32,476 nucleotides of DNA from Treponema sp. Lineage in GTDB: Bacteria; Spirochaetota; Spirochaetia; Treponematales; Breznakiellaceae. The stretch spans positions 1 to 32,476 of the forward strand of contig JAIRPG010000110.1 in NCBI GenBank assembly GCA_031257105.1, written 5' to 3'. Below are positions 1-8,273 of this stretch, piece after piece. A program made the translations under genes and the position numbers. A model generated the notes under the pieces. It searched no databases. It was not told the DNA's origin and saw nothing but the letters and a program-made list of their open reading frames with translations. Numbering within the stretch: the first letter of the stretch is position 1; each line of letters opens with the position of its first letter.

Positions 1-90
1 CCCCCCGCCCCGCAACCCCCCCGCCCGACTCCCCCCCCGCCCCCAACCCCCAACAACCACCCCACACCCCCCCGGGGGCGGGGGCCACAA
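1..90. other. C-rich low-complexity stretch at the window edge
   Basis: Positions 1-73 consist almost only of C with a few A and G, contain a single T, and are followed by a G-rich block (74-84). Nothing else in the window has this composition. It could be a real G-rich (on the minus strand) low-complexity stretch, or a frayed or badly called contig end. The change at about position 85-90 is abrupt, which favours an artefact. No gene function should be read from it. Confidence 0.7.
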
Positions 91-151
91 GAAGAACGGT
101 ATACCAGCAAAGTCCGCGATACCCGTTCTTTTGGTTTCTGTTTTGATTCAT
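1..151 (-). CDS. possible start of an ABC transporter permease, cut by the window edge
   Basis: An open frame begins at an ATG at 151 on the minus strand, 55 bases after the solute-binding protein gene ends, and stays open to the edge. Its first residues read MNQNRNQKNGYRGLCWYTVL, followed by LVAPAP. This basic N-terminus running into a hydrophobic stretch is the usual beginning of a binding-protein-dependent permease of the sugar-uptake type, which is the gene expected next to a family 1 solute-binding protein. After about residue 25 the frame enters the C-rich stretch and translates to Gly-rich nonsense, so only the first 20-25 residues carry information. There is no Shine-Dalgarno sequence; instead a -10 box lies 6 bases before the ATG. 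The permease identity is inferred from context and a short hydrophobic segment only. Confidence 0.25.
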   Translation of the reverse strand, partial: MNQNRNQKNGYRGLCWYTVLLVAPAPGGVWGGCWGLGAGGESGGGVAGRG

Positions 152-157
152 GGTAAA

Positions 158-186
158 ATTATAGTACCACGGGCGAAATACTGCAA
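158..186 (-). promoter_or_regulatory. promoter candidate with perfect TATAAT, 6 bases before an ATG
   Basis: On the minus strand TTGCAG (181-186) and TATAAT (158-163) are separated by 17 bases, and the ATG at 151 follows after 6 bases. Transcription would be expected to start at or next to that ATG, giving a leaderless mRNA. The -10 is perfect; the -35 matches only half of the consensus. Confidence 0.4.
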
Positions 187-206
187 GGGCCTTTTTTGTC
201 CCGAAG

Positions 207-1652
207 CTACTCGTTCAGATACAGATCCGCCTTGTTCTGCAATATCCTGGCCGCCTCATCGGGCGCGCGGGAGCCGGAAAAGAAAGCGCGGGTCTCCGCC
301 CGGATCATGTCGTCTATGGCGCTGTCCCGCAGCGTAAATCCGTTGATCTTGTCCGATAAGGTTTCCACTGTTTTTTGAAGCAGGTTCAGCCGTTCCCGCG
401 CCTGGCCGGTCAGCGGTTCCCCTCCCCGGATCATAAAGGCCCCCGCTAAAAGCATCTCCGCCCTCTCCGCCCGGGCCTCGTTGTGGAGGGGAAGGCTAAA
501 GCCTTCGGAACGGCTTGATGAGGAAAGCTGGCTTTCTTTAGCAAGCAGGTGTTTCAGGAAAGCCCAGGCGAGGGCTTTGTTTTCTGACCGCGCGTTCAGG
601 CCAAAGGCTTTATCATAGCTGAACGGCACAACGCCGTCTGCGAGGGCGGCGATCCCGGCGATTTCATCGTCATCGGTGACGGCCCCGGAAGCGCCCCGGC
701 CTATCATCCGCTTTCCCGCGCCACGGGTAAACTGGTTAATAAGGGAAGCGCTCTGGTTGAGCTTGAAAAAAGAACGATCCGTAGGCACCGCCTGCGGCAT
801 TACCCCGCCTGAATCCCCGCCGGCCCGGGACGCTTCCGGGAGAATGTACCCGCTCTCCTCGTAAACCCTGAGGGAGTTGAACATTCCGGTAAACGCGCCG
901 TCCAAAAAATTTGCCTTTTTATTTTCCAGATCGACAAAACGGGCGATTTGTTCGTTCAATAACTGCTGCCCCAGGGCGGAGGCGCTGGAACTGAAAATTT
1001 TGTACTCCCCCGTGTAGAGGGTTTCCCCCAGGGCCAGCAGCTCCCCGGCGCTCCAGGCTTTGTCCGGTCCGAAGCGCCGCGCCGTTTCGGGAGGAACCAG
1101 GGTTGTATCGTAGGCGTAGTAGTTGAAGCTGTAGTCCAGGGGCAGGAACCAGACGCCGTCTTTGTAACGCAGGGCCTCCAGGATGTTCCCCCGGTAATCT
1201 TCCCGCTTGAACCCCGGATCGCCCGCCATGTAGGGTTCCAGGTTTTCCAAACTGCCGTTCCCCACAAACTTGTAGAGGGGCAGCACGTCGATGGCGTAGA
1301 GATCCGCGCCGTTTCCGCTCATCAGGCCGGTGTTTACCCGGCTGATATAGTCCGCCCTGCTTTGGGGATCGTCCTGAATATCAACGATAACATTGCCGTT
1401 TCCATCCAGCCGGATTTCCGGCATGGCGGAGAACGTATCCACCTTGATCGCCGTTCCAGGATTCCGCTCCTCGAATTCCCGGGCCGCCTCTTCCAGAAAA
1501 TCCCGGAATCTCATGGTTTCGTAAGCGGAGACGGTGATCTCTCCCGCACGTTCCCCGCCGCTATTCGCGCCGCCTTTCGCGCCGCCATTCGCGCCGCAGC
1601 CCGTCAGCGCCGCGATAGCCGCCGCCGCAAAAATACAAAATATCCGTTTCAT
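207..1652 (-). CDS. ABC transporter solute-binding lipoprotein (family 1 type)
   Basis: A 481-residue exported protein with a signal peptide and a lipobox (ALTGC, Cys19), then a Gly/Ala-rich linker (residues 20-34) and a body typical of extracellular solute-binding protein family 1, which captures sugars or similar solutes for an ABC importer. Family-like stretches include ITVSAYE near the mature N-terminus, the aromatic-rich WFLPLDYSFNYYAYDT segment, and a C-terminal ALAWAFLKHLL segment. The frame opens at an ATG at 1664, but GGAGG (1658-1662) lies inside that extension and sits 5 bases before the ATG at 1652, so 1652 is the start. An intrinsic terminator separates it from the upstream ThuA gene, so it should have its own promoter; three 11-bp-spaced repeats lie upstream. 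The ligand cannot be deduced. A permease may follow leftward. Confidence 0.85.
   Translation of the reverse strand: MKRIFCIFAAAAIAALTGCGANGGAKGGANSGGERAGEITVSAYETMRFRDFLEEAAREFEERNPGTAIKVDTFSAMPEIRLDGNGNVIVDIQDDPQSRADYISRVNTGLMSGNGADLYAIDVLPLYKFVGNGSLENLEPYMAGDPGFKREDYRGNILEALRYKDGVWFLPLDYSFNYYAYDTTLVPPETARRFGPDKAWSAGELLALGETLYTGEYKIFSSSASALGQQLLNEQIARFVDLENKKANFLDGAFTGMFNSLRVYEESGYILPEASRAGGDSGGVMPQAVPTDRSFFKLNQSASLINQFTRGAGKRMIGRGASGAVTDDDEIAGIAALADGVVPFSYDKAFGLNARSENKALAWAFLKHLLAKESQLSSSSRSEGFSLPLHNEARAERAEMLLAGAFMIRGGEPLTGQARERLNLLQKTVETLSDKINGFTLRDSAIDDMIRAETRAFFSGSRAPDEAARILQNKADLYLNE
1563..1598 (-). repeat. three 12-bp tandem repeats in the lipoprotein linker
   Basis: The unit (A/T)TTCGCGCCGC(C/A) occurs three times in a row on the plus strand (1563-1574, 1575-1586, 1587-1598). 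It encodes the Gly-Gly-Ala-x linker directly after the acylated cysteine. Because the unit is 12 bases, slippage would change the linker length without breaking the frame. Confidence 0.75.
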
Positions 1653-1709
1653 AAAAACCTCCATCAGATTGTTGATACCCTCACTCTAAAGGGCCTATCT
1701 GGAGCGGCG

Positions 1710-1737
1710 CTGAACTTTGCCTGAAGTTTTTCTGAAG
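1710..1737. promoter_or_regulatory. three direct repeats CTGAA(G/C) with 11-bp period
   Basis: On the plus strand CTGAAC (1710), CTGAAG (1721) and CTGAAG (1732) are spaced exactly 11 bases apart with T-rich 5-bp spacers. Tandem 6-7 bp half-sites at 11-bp spacing are the usual binding pattern of OmpR/PhoB-family response regulators. The array lies 58 bases upstream of the solute-binding protein start, where an activator site would be expected. A weak GATAGG (-10-like) lies 11 bases past the array in the direction of the gene. Which regulator binds is unknown; one OmpR-type regulator is encoded at 13998-14708. Confidence 0.5.
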
Positions 1738-1752
1738 CGCGCGGGAACCGGC

Positions 1753-1790
1753 AAAAAAATAAAGCCGTCCGTAAAAATATACGAACGGCT
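1753..1790 (-). terminator. rho-independent terminator of the oxidoreductase-ThuA operon
   Basis: Read on the minus strand, AGCCGT (85-90 end of the stem) pairs with ACGGCT, extended by CGT/ACG across one mismatch, around an 8-base loop. It is followed at once by TTTATTTTTTT. It lies 25 bases after the ThuA stop codon. Confidence 0.85.
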
Positions 1791-1814
1791 CTCAATTCGT
1801 GAAGCGATCTCCGG

Positions 1815-2555
1815 CTACAATTTCTCTAACGGTTCCTGATCATTGGGACAAACGCTGACAGGGCCGCTGGAACGGATACAAGGTCTTGCCCACTTTACCG
1901 CATTGGTGATTACCCGTTGAACCACTTCGTTATGATACGTCGGGTTCGTCTCGTGACCGGGTTGGAAGTAGAATATCCTTCCGTTCTCACGTTGAAAGGT
2001 AACGCCGCTCCGAAACACGTTCCCCCCCTGGAACCAACTAATAAAGACCGTGGTCTGCGGTTCGGGGATGCCAAAGGGCTCGCTGTACATCTCCTCATGG
2101 TCGATGACGAAATTAACAGGAACGCCTTCCGCTATGGGGTGCGCGGGGTTAACGGCCCAGAGTCTCGTTCTCTCATCGGCTTCCCGCCAACTCAGGTGAC
2201 CGCTCGTACCCAGAAGCGCCTTGAAAGGCTTTGATATGTGGGCTGAGTGCAGAAAGACAACCCCCATACCCCGCAGTACGTGCTCAACCACCCGCGCGAC
2301 GTTCTGGTCTTCCACCAGGTGGTGATTCATGTGGCCCCACCACACCAGTACATCGGTGTTGTTCAAGGCGTCCTCGGAGAGTCCCTGCTCAGGATCGCTC
2401 AGCACGGCGGTCTTGGCGGTAATTCCCTTATCTTTGTTAAGGAAACCGGCAATCGTTTCGTGCAAACCTTCAGGATATACATCGGATACCGGGGGCTTTT
2501 TTTGTCCATCGCCGTACTCATTCCATACGGTTACGCGGATACGGTTATCACTCAT
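1815..2555 (-). CDS. ThuA-like protein (trehalose-utilisation family)
   Basis: A 246-residue cytoplasmic protein of the ThuA family, which has a class I glutamine amidotransferase-like fold and is commonly found beside Gfo/Idh/MocA oxidoreductases in sugar-catabolism operons. Recognisable parts are the N-terminal RVTVWNEY, DVYPEGLH, DVLVWWGHMNHH (residues about 70-81), GMGVVFLHSAH, and a late IFYFQPGHETNPTYH stretch. The open frame extends 58 codons further upstream over the oxidoreductase gene. The start at 2555 is chosen because it gives the standard family N-terminus (MSDNRIRV), begins 1 base after the upstream stop, and is preceded by GAAGG inside the end of that gene, so translation is probably coupled. 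The exact substrate is not known for most members; a role in sugar or polyol breakdown is inferred from the partner. Confidence 0.85.
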   Translation of the reverse strand: MSDNRIRVTVWNEYGDGQKKPPVSDVYPEGLHETIAGFLNKDKGITAKTAVLSDPEQGLSEDALNNTDVLVWWGHMNHHLVEDQNVARVVEHVLRGMGVVFLHSAHISKPFKALLGTSGHLSWREADERTRLWAVNPAHPIAEGVPVNFVIDHEEMYSEPFGIPEPQTTVFISWFQGGNVFRSGVTFQRENGRIFYFQPGHETNPTYHNEVVQRVITNAVKWARPCIRSSGPVSVCPNDQEPLEKL

Positions 2556-2556
2556 A

Positions 2557-3645
2557 TTAACCTTCAAAATAATACGGTTTTCCGGACGCGGCTGATTTGT
2601 AGATGCCTTCCAAAATTTTGGTGACGCAGGCGGCCTGTTCGGGGAGAACACAGAGTTTGCCTTTGCCCCGGATAGCGGCGGCAAACGTTTGGGCCTCCAA
2701 AATTTCGGGATTCTGGGAAGCGCCTTCAAAAAAAGCCACGCCGCCCGCCTTCAGGTTCGGGGTCAGCTCGTACTGCCGGCCATTTTTGACGCCATTGATG
2801 ATAAGACCGTTATGCGTCATATCAGCCCCAGCCTTGGTACCGCAGAGGGTGGTAACAGCCTCCCGTACATCGGTGGATATATTCAAGGCCCAACTGCTCT
2901 GCAAGATGATGGTCGCGCCGTTTTTCATTACCACAAAGCCGAAAGCGGAATCTTCTACGGTAAATTTATCCGGATCCCAATCGCCCCAGGCGTTGCCGGT
3001 ATCCTTGTCTTTGTTCAGCTTGTGATACACCGTACCCACAGCGTACGCAGGTTCGTAGTTGTTCATCATAAACAGGGTGAGATCGAGGGCATGGGTACCA
3101 ATGTCAATGAGGGGGCCGCCTCCCTGCTTTTCCTCATCCAAGAAAACTCCCCAGGTGGGAACCGCCCGCCGCCGGATAGCGGTAGCTTTGGCGAAATAAA
3201 TTTCTCCCAGAACCCCGTTATCACATTCGGTCTTGAGATACTGGCTGTCGGGCCGGTAGCGGCTCTGATAGCCAATAGTCAGCAGTTTACCGCTGGCATC
3301 TTTGGCGGCAAGCATATCCTGGGCTTCTTTGTAGTTTTTTGCCATAGGCTTCTCGCATAAAACATGCTTACCCGACTTCAACGCGGCGATGCTGATCTCC
3401 GCATGGGAACTATTCGGCGTTAACACCAAAACAGCGTCCAGATCTTCTTTTATCAGATCTTTGTGGTTGTTAAAGACCTTCCCTTTACCGGCGGCATAGA
3501 TTTTATTTAGTTTCTCCGCCCGTTCCGGTATAATATCGGCGAAGGCGACAACTTCCACATCCTCCAAGTTTTTCAGAGAGGGTAAATGTTTGCCTTCCGC
3601 GATACCGCCGCACCCGACAATGCCATATCGTAGTTTCTTATCCAT
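2557..3645 (-). CDS. Gfo/Idh/MocA family NAD(P)-dependent oxidoreductase
   Basis: A 362-residue dehydrogenase of the Gfo/Idh/MocA family, which oxidises or reduces sugars, inositols or their derivatives with a nicotinamide cofactor. The N-terminal Rossmann fold starts with YGIVGCGGIAEGKH; the conserved catalytic-lysine motif CEKPMAKN lies near residue 100. The C-terminal half contains GGGPLIDIGTHALDL, the substrate-domain motif of the family. The length is normal. The start at 3645 has AAGGAG 6 bases upstream. The ThuA gene follows with a 1-base gap and the two share one terminator. Transcription probably comes from the region of the tRNA-Glu gene just upstream, where no terminator is visible. 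The substrate cannot be told from the sequence. Confidence 0.9.
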   Translation of the reverse strand: MDKKLRYGIVGCGGIAEGKHLPSLKNLEDVEVVAFADIIPERAEKLNKIYAAGKGKVFNNHKDLIKEDLDAVLVLTPNSSHAEISIAALKSGKHVLCEKPMAKNYKEAQDMLAAKDASGKLLTIGYQSRYRPDSQYLKTECDNGVLGEIYFAKATAIRRRAVPTWGVFLDEEKQGGGPLIDIGTHALDLTLFMMNNYEPAYAVGTVYHKLNKDKDTGNAWGDWDPDKFTVEDSAFGFVVMKNGATIILQSSWALNISTDVREAVTTLCGTKAGADMTHNGLIINGVKNGRQYELTPNLKAGGVAFFEGASQNPEILEAQTFAAAIRGKGKLCVLPEQAACVTKILEGIYKSAASGKPYYFEG

Positions 3646-3659
3646 ACAAATCTCCTTGC

Positions 3660-3691
3660 GTAAGCGTTTTCGAAGTTTTTCTCCATTTTAT
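3660..3691 (-). promoter_or_regulatory. possible -10 box and LacI-type operator before the oxidoreductase
   Basis: On the minus strand TATAAA (3686-3691) directly follows the tRNA acceptor stem, and GAAAACGCTTAC (3660-3671), an imperfect dyad with a central CG as in LacI/CcpA-type operators (8 of 12 positions symmetric), lies between it and the start codon. No -35 is visible. Low confidence; a sugar operon would be a natural target for such a regulator. Confidence 0.25.
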
Positions 3692-3762
3692 AGCCCCTAG
3701 GAGAATCGAACTCCTCTTTTAAGATTGAGAATCTCATGTCCTAACCGATAGACGAAGGGGCC
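3691..3762 (-). tRNA. tRNA-Glu (anticodon CTC)
   Basis: The minus strand folds into a full cloverleaf. The acceptor stem is GGCCCCT with AGGGGCT (first pair G-T) and the discriminator is A. The D arm is GTCT/GGAC. The anticodon stem TGAGA/TCTTA carries the loop TTCTCAA with anticodon CTC. The variable region is 4 bases, and the T arm is AGGAG/CTCCT with loop TTCGATT. CTC reads GAG codons, so this is a glutamate tRNA; the TTCGTCTA 5' part is also typical of tRNA-Glu. CCA is not encoded. There is no terminator before the oxidoreductase gene 45 bases downstream, so processing from a longer transcript is possible. Confidence 0.9.
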
Positions 3763-3775
3763 TATCTTTTATGAT

Positions 3776-3805
3776 ATTGTGAACATATCTTTTCATGTAT
3801 GTCAA
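3776..3805 (-). promoter_or_regulatory. sigma-70-type promoter upstream of tRNA-Glu
   Basis: On the minus strand a perfect TTGACA (3800-3805) is followed after 18 bases by CACAAT (3776-3781, 4 of 6 matches). The tRNA 5' end lies 13 bases further on. It sits between the chemoreceptor stop codon and the tRNA, where a promoter is needed. Confidence 0.5.
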
Positions 3806-3832
3806 TGCCCGCGATCGCCCAAAACAACGCCG

Positions 3833-5998
3833 CTATTCGATTTTAAATCGGGATACCTCTTGCGCCAATATGGTGATGTTTTCCCTGTTGCGTCCGCATA
3901 TCTCGTTTACCTGATTCATCGCCGAGTTGATCTCGTCCGCCCCGACGGCCATCTCATTCATCCCGCCGGAGAGTTCCGCCGTCATCTGTTCCAGGTTCTT
4001 GCTCTCCTGGGTTACTTCCCCGGAACGCCCAAGCATTGCATTGGCGTCTTCCTTTACCTGCCGGGTAATATCTTTTAACCGGCTTATGGCTTCCAGGATC
4101 TGCCTGCTCCCGGCGCTCTGCTCCTCCATGGCGTTCCGGATGCTGTGCTCTTGATCGGAGACGGTTCTTACCCCATTGTCGATAGCCTCGAACCGGTTAA
4201 GCACGCTGCTTGTGGACTTGGTGATTTTATCGATAGAACCTTTGATCTTTTTGAGTACGAGCGAAATGGTTTTGGACTGTTCCCCCGATGATTCGGCAAG
4301 CTTCCGGATCTCGCCGGCTACCACCGCGAAGCCCTTGCCCGCTTCTCCCGCGTGAGCGGCTTCGATAGCGGCGTTCATGGAAAGGAGGTCGGTCTGACTG
4401 GCAATATTTTCCATTACGGTGTTAATTTCCAGGAGCCCTTCCGATTCACGGGCTATCTCACGGGTGTCGGCCACGACCTCCTGGAGACCGCCGCGGCCCG
4501 CATCGGAAGCTTCAATGAGCTCCCGCATATTGTCGCTGTTTTTGACCAATGTGGCGGTAACGGATTGAATATTGGCCAGCATCTCCTCGATGGCCGAAGA
4601 AGACTGAGCCATGCTGTCGGTTTGATATTCCACCTGTTCGTTAAGCTTGTGGATGCCCAGCGTTATCTGTTCCATCGCGGCATTGGTTTCGGTAATACCG
4701 CTGGACTGGCGGATAACCATACCATTGATGGTCTGGATGTTGGCGGTGATCTCATTGATGGCTGTAGCGGTCTCCTCCGTATTCGCCGATAGCTCGGCGC
4801 CGGTGCCGGAGAGCGCCGTTGACTGTTCCTTGATGGTCGCCACCAGATCCCGAATCTTCTTCAACGTCAGGTTGAAGTAGTGAGCCAGATCGCCTACTTC
4901 ATCCTTCCTCTTGCTGGTGATGGATTTGGTCAGGTCGCCTTCCCCTTCGGAGATGTCTTTGAGCGTCCAGGATACCTCCGCGATGGGTTTTGCAAGCCGC
5001 GCCGCCGCAATAAGACCGGCGGCGGCGGACAGAACAATTGCGCCCAGGGTAAGGTAGACGGCAAAGAGGGTCATGCCGTTCACTTTTTCCAAAACCGTAT
5101 CCAGTGGAACGCTGGTGATAAGGAGCCACGGATCCGGTGAATCGCCGAGATGAAAGGGGTAGGCTTGAAACAGATTCCCCTCGTACGAAAAGTGCGCCGG
5201 TTCTTGGAGTTCCAGGGAATTTTCAATGACTCGAAGTCCCGCTGCGCCCAGGCGGTCAAGCTTTACCTCCTGGAACCGGAGTCCAACGTTAGCCTTCTCG
5301 TAACTGGCCAGTATGGTTCCATTCGTGGAGTAAAGTTCCGCCTTGCCCACATTGTACGGCGTAATCGTCCCCACCAGCGTTTGAGAATAGCTCATATCCA
5401 CCTCTACCCCCACAATACCCACAACCTCATACCGGGTATTGATAATGGGAACCTGGATTTGTACGGTAATAATCGTCTCCCCTTGGATATTCCTCGGCGC
5501 GGGATCCCCTACAAACACCTGCTGGGGTAGATTTTTCAACAGCGCATCGTATCCCGTCATGGCCTTGAGTTCTATCTTCCCCGATTCGTGAGAATAGCTG
5601 GGCACAAAATTCCCCGTTTCATCGCTGCCCGGAGTGTTCCGGTACATATCGTCCAGGCCATCCAGAACCCCAGGCTTCCATACCGTATAGAGCGTCACTA
5701 AAAGGGGATTTTTTCTGAGTACCGCATTGAGATCTTCATCGAGCTGCCGCCTGCGCTGCTCCCGTTCAATATCCTCGTAATTACCCATCAAATCCGCCAG
5801 TGTCGAAGCGGCGCTCACAAATTGCTCATAATAGGCTTCCAGATCCTTGGCGTAGAGGCCGGTGGTGTCCTCCATAATTTCCTGCGCCATGCCGACCTGG
5901 AGCTTTCTCGCTTGGGACAGCAGCGCCGCCGCCAGAACAGCGATTATAATAACCATGGTACTGACAAATATGACGGTTAATCTAATTTTGAGCTTCAT
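3833..5998 (-). CDS. methyl-accepting chemotaxis protein
   Basis: A 721-residue transmembrane chemoreceptor that senses a ligand outside the inner membrane and controls CheA through CheW. It has TM1 at about residues 8-27, a periplasmic sensor of roughly 280 residues in the size range of a double-Cache domain, TM2 at about 310-333, HAMP at about 334-390, and a long coiled-coil signalling domain. The kinase-control tip holds the hallmark [20 protein letters not shown] (about 543-562) followed by EIRKLAE. There is no C-terminal receptor-tethering pentapeptide. The start at 5998 is preceded by AGAGG. The gene is alone on its strand between a divergent exported-protein gene and tRNA-Glu; no terminator is seen downstream. 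The ligand is unknown. Confidence 0.95.
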   Translation of the reverse strand: MKLKIRLTVIFVSTMVIIIAVLAAALLSQARKLQVGMAQEIMEDTTGLYAKDLEAYYEQFVSAASTLADLMGNYEDIEREQRRRQLDEDLNAVLRKNPLLVTLYTVWKPGVLDGLDDMYRNTPGSDETGNFVPSYSHESGKIELKAMTGYDALLKNLPQQVFVGDPAPRNIQGETIITVQIQVPIINTRYEVVGIVGVEVDMSYSQTLVGTITPYNVGKAELYSTNGTILASYEKANVGLRFQEVKLDRLGAAGLRVIENSLELQEPAHFSYEGNLFQAYPFHLGDSPDPWLLITSVPLDTVLEKVNGMTLFAVYLTLGAIVLSAAAGLIAAARLAKPIAEVSWTLKDISEGEGDLTKSITSKRKDEVGDLAHYFNLTLKKIRDLVATIKEQSTALSGTGAELSANTEETATAINEITANIQTINGMVIRQSSGITETNAAMEQITLGIHKLNEQVEYQTDSMAQSSSAIEEMLANIQSVTATLVKNSDNMRELIEASDAGRGGLQEVVADTREIARESEGLLEINTVMENIASQTDLLSMNAAIEAAHAGEAGKGFAVVAGEIRKLAESSGEQSKTISLVLKKIKGSIDKITKSTSSVLNRFEAIDNGVRTVSDQEHSIRNAMEEQSAGSRQILEAISRLKDITRQVKEDANAMLGRSGEVTQESKNLEQMTAELSGGMNEMAVGADEINSAMNQVNEICGRNRENITILAQEVSRFKIE

Positions 5999-6099
5999 AA
6001 GGACCTCTCACTAGAGTCTAGATTTTTGGACAAGAAGGTGAAGGTTCCTCTTATAAACTTTGGCAGTATCTTAAAAGCGTTGGAGGCCAAAGCCTGCCC

Positions 6100-6128
6100 T
6101 TGAAACAGAAAAAACACTTCCCCATAAT
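6100..6128 (+). promoter_or_regulatory. promoter ending 6 bases before the ATG, with a dyad over the -10
   Basis: TTGAAA (6100-6105), 17 bases, CATAAT (6123-6128), then 6 bases to the ATG at 6135. Transcription should begin at about the start codon. A perfect dyad CCCCAT-A-ATGGGG (6120-6132) is centred on the -10 box and could be an operator for the operon that includes guaB. The GGGGG just before the ATG is too close to act as a ribosome binding site (1 base). Confidence 0.5.
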
Positions 6129-6134
6129 GGGGGT

Positions 6135-6803
6135 ATGAAATTTTTTGTTCTTGTACCGATATTGCTGCTCATGGGAGTCCCGCTTTTCGCGGACAGCACA
6201 ACAGAACTCGCGCCGGGAGCCGCGGGCCAATTACGGGAACTGCTCAATAAGCCGGCGCTGATACGGCCAACAGAAGCCGTCCCTTTGGGGAAGAACTGGT
6301 TCAGGCTGGAAACGGATGCTCATGTCTTTACCGATGAGGTAACGGTCGCGCAGGTCGCCGCGGTTCTGCTCGATCTGGAGAACCAGAGTAAATTCTATAA
6401 CGGTCAAAAAAGCAAACTGACGGTAAATATCGTAAGCGCCGGGGCGGATGAATCTATCGCTGATTTTGTCTCGATCTCCGTTGGCCCTTTGAACATCCAG
6501 ATCAAAACGCCATACCGGGCATCGGTAAAGGCGGTGGAACATACCGATACGAAAATCGCCGTCGAAGTGCGGCAGCTTCCCCAGGACAGTTCGTCCAACA
6601 ATGATATAAAGAACCTCTTTGCGACACGATACGCCGAGGAAGTCGTCCTCAACGGCAGGCGGTATACGTATATCAGGATCTACACAATAGACGAGGTAAA
6701 CGCGAGTATATTACCCGGCGCAAAGAAAACGCTGGAAAACAGCTCCGAGCCGGTGAATCTTGAGGCGCTGCAATTAATAATTACGGCGGCTAAGACAAAG
6801 TAA
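6135..6803 (+). CDS. small exported protein of unknown function upstream of guaB
   Basis: A 222-residue protein with a clear signal peptide (MKFFVLVPILLLMGVPLFA, cleavage expected before Asp20), so it is periplasmic or outer-membrane associated. The mature part has an alternating hydrophobic pattern that loosely recalls START/SRPBCC-type helix-grip proteins (EVTVAQVAAVLLDLENQSKF, then strands around TIRYAEEV-type segments), but I cannot assign a family with confidence. No catalytic motif stands out. The stop codon is 13 bases before guaB, and that gap holds the guaB ribosome binding site, so the two are one transcript. The gene itself has a promoter but no usable Shine-Dalgarno sequence. Why an exported protein precedes guaB is not clear. 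Confidence 0.75.
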   Translation: MKFFVLVPILLLMGVPLFADSTTELAPGAAGQLRELLNKPALIRPTEAVPLGKNWFRLETDAHVFTDEVTVAQVAAVLLDLENQSKFYNGQKSKLTVNIVSAGADESIADFVSISVGPLNIQIKTPYRASVKAVEHTDTKIAVEVRQLPQDSSSNNDIKNLFATRYAEEVVLNGRRYTYIRIYTIDEVNASILPGAKKTLENSSEPVNLEALQLIITAAKTK

Positions 6804-6816
6804 AGAGGAGAAAAAG

Positions 6817-8253
6817 ATGTTTATTGAAGCTTTATCGTACGATGATGTGCTGCTCCTGCCGGACTATTCGGATACGCTCCCCAGAGACTGTGATGTACGT
6901 ACCCGGCTTTGTGGAGAAATCATCCTAAACGCGCCGGTTATCTCCTCTGCTATGGACACCGTAACCGAAGAAAAGCTGGCTATCGCCATCGCTTTGGAAG
7001 GGGGGAGCGGGGTGATACACCGGAACCTGAGCCCCCAGGAACAGGCCGGCCAGGTAGGGAATGTGAAACGCTACCTCAACTGGGTCATTGATTCGCCGGT
7101 AACCGTTGGAGAAGACGCCCTGGTGCGGGATGTGAAAGCCCTGATGGATCAGCGGGCCGTATCGGGAATGCCGGTACTGAGCGGCGAAGGGAAGCTGGTG
7201 GGGATCATCACGAACCGGGATCTTCGCTTCTGCAAAGACGACAGCCTTTCCGTGGTGGAAGTAATGACCAAGGATCCGGTTGTTGTTCAGGGAGAGCCTT
7301 CGGTGGCCTCGGCGCGGGAGAAATTCGATAAACACCGGATCGAAAAACTCCCCGTGGTGGATTGCAACGGGCGGCTTACGGGGCTTATCACGGTGAAAGA
7401 TATGGAAAAGCACGCTCGTTTTCCCTTAGCCGCCACTGATAAAGGCGGACGGCTCGTTGTGGGCGCGGCAATATCCCCCCAAGACTGGGAAGCGCGGCTT
7501 CCGCTCCTTGCCAACGCAAAGGTGGATTATGTGGTAATGGATACGGCGCATGGGGACTCAAAAAACGTGATGGATGCAATCGCGGGCATAAAGAAACGCT
7601 TTGACGTTCCGGTGATAGGCGGGAACGTGGCGTCCAAGGAAGGAACCCGGCGGCTCATCGATGCGGGGGCGGATGCGGTAAAGGTGGGCATCGGGCCCGG
7701 TTCCATCTGCACCACCCGGATCGTAGCCGGCGTGGGGGTGCCCCAGTTCACCGCAGTCTGGGACTGCGCCGAAGAAGCCGCGAAGTCTGACATCCCGGTA
7801 ATCGCTGACGGGGGGATCAAGTTCTCCGGGGACATCACTAAGGCCATCGGCGCCGGGGCCGGCGTGGTGATGATCGGGAACCTTTTTGCCGGGCTTAAGG
7901 AAGCCCCCGGCCATGAGATCATCTTTGACGGCAGAATCTACAAGGAATACCGGGGCATGGGGAGTATGGGCGCCATCAACGACGGCTCCGGCGACCGCTA
8001 CCAGATCGGGAAGGACGAAACACCTGTCCCTGAAGGTATTGAAGGCCGTGTTCCCTACAAGGGAGAACTGCGGGAGTACCTGCATCAGCTTGTGTCGGGA
8101 CTCCGTAAGGGCATGGGCTACTGCGGTTGTAAAACCATCGACGAACTCAAACGCTACCGTAACTTTGTTAAGATCACTACCGCAGGGCTTCGGGAAAGCC
8201 ATACCCACGGCGTAACCGTCACCCAAGAAGCGCCGAACTATTCCCGATCTTAA
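6817..8253 (+). CDS. guaB: IMP dehydrogenase
   Basis: A 478-residue enzyme that oxidises IMP to XMP with NAD+, the first committed step to GMP. The N-terminus ([14 protein letters not shown]) and the IMPDH barrel are interrupted by two CBS domains at about residues 95-200, containing [21 protein letters not shown] and [21 protein letters not shown]. The catalytic loop [15 protein letters not shown] places the thioimidate cysteine at about residue 298. The flap region follows [10 protein letters not shown]. The length is normal for a bacterial IMPDH with CBS domains. AGAGGAG lies 6 bases before the ATG. It is the second gene after the exported protein at 6135 and converges with the leftward envelope operon 20 bases away. 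guaA and purA are elsewhere in the window. Confidence 0.97.
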   Translation: MFIEALSYDDVLLLPDYSDTLPRDCDVRTRLCGEIILNAPVISSAMDTVTEEKLAIAIALEGGSGVIHRNLSPQEQAGQVGNVKRYLNWVIDSPVTVGEDALVRDVKALMDQRAVSGMPVLSGEGKLVGIITNRDLRFCKDDSLSVVEVMTKDPVVVQGEPSVASAREKFDKHRIEKLPVVDCNGRLTGLITVKDMEKHARFPLAATDKGGRLVVGAAISPQDWEARLPLLANAKVDYVVMDTAHGDSKNVMDAIAGIKKRFDVPVIGGNVASKEGTRRLIDAGADAVKVGIGPGSICTTRIVAGVGVPQFTAVWDCAEEAAKSDIPVIADGGIKFSGDITKAIGAGAGVVMIGNLFAGLKEAPGHEIIFDGRIYKEYRGMGSMGAINDGSGDRYQIGKDETPVPEGIEGRVPYKGELREYLHQLVSGLRKGMGYCGCKTIDELKRYRNFVKITTAGLRESHTHGVTVTQEAPNYSRS

Positions 8254-8273
8254 GCCCTCCGCGCCGCCGGTCT

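Noticed and set aside
92-130. Inverted repeat AAGAACGG/CCGTTCTT as a terminator
   Set aside because: The loop is 23 bases, the T-run is broken, and on the minus strand it lies inside the likely permease start rather than after a gene end.
3776-3800. TTGTGAAC as a second Rex site
   Set aside because: Only one half-site is present; no TTCACAA follows at the required spacing.
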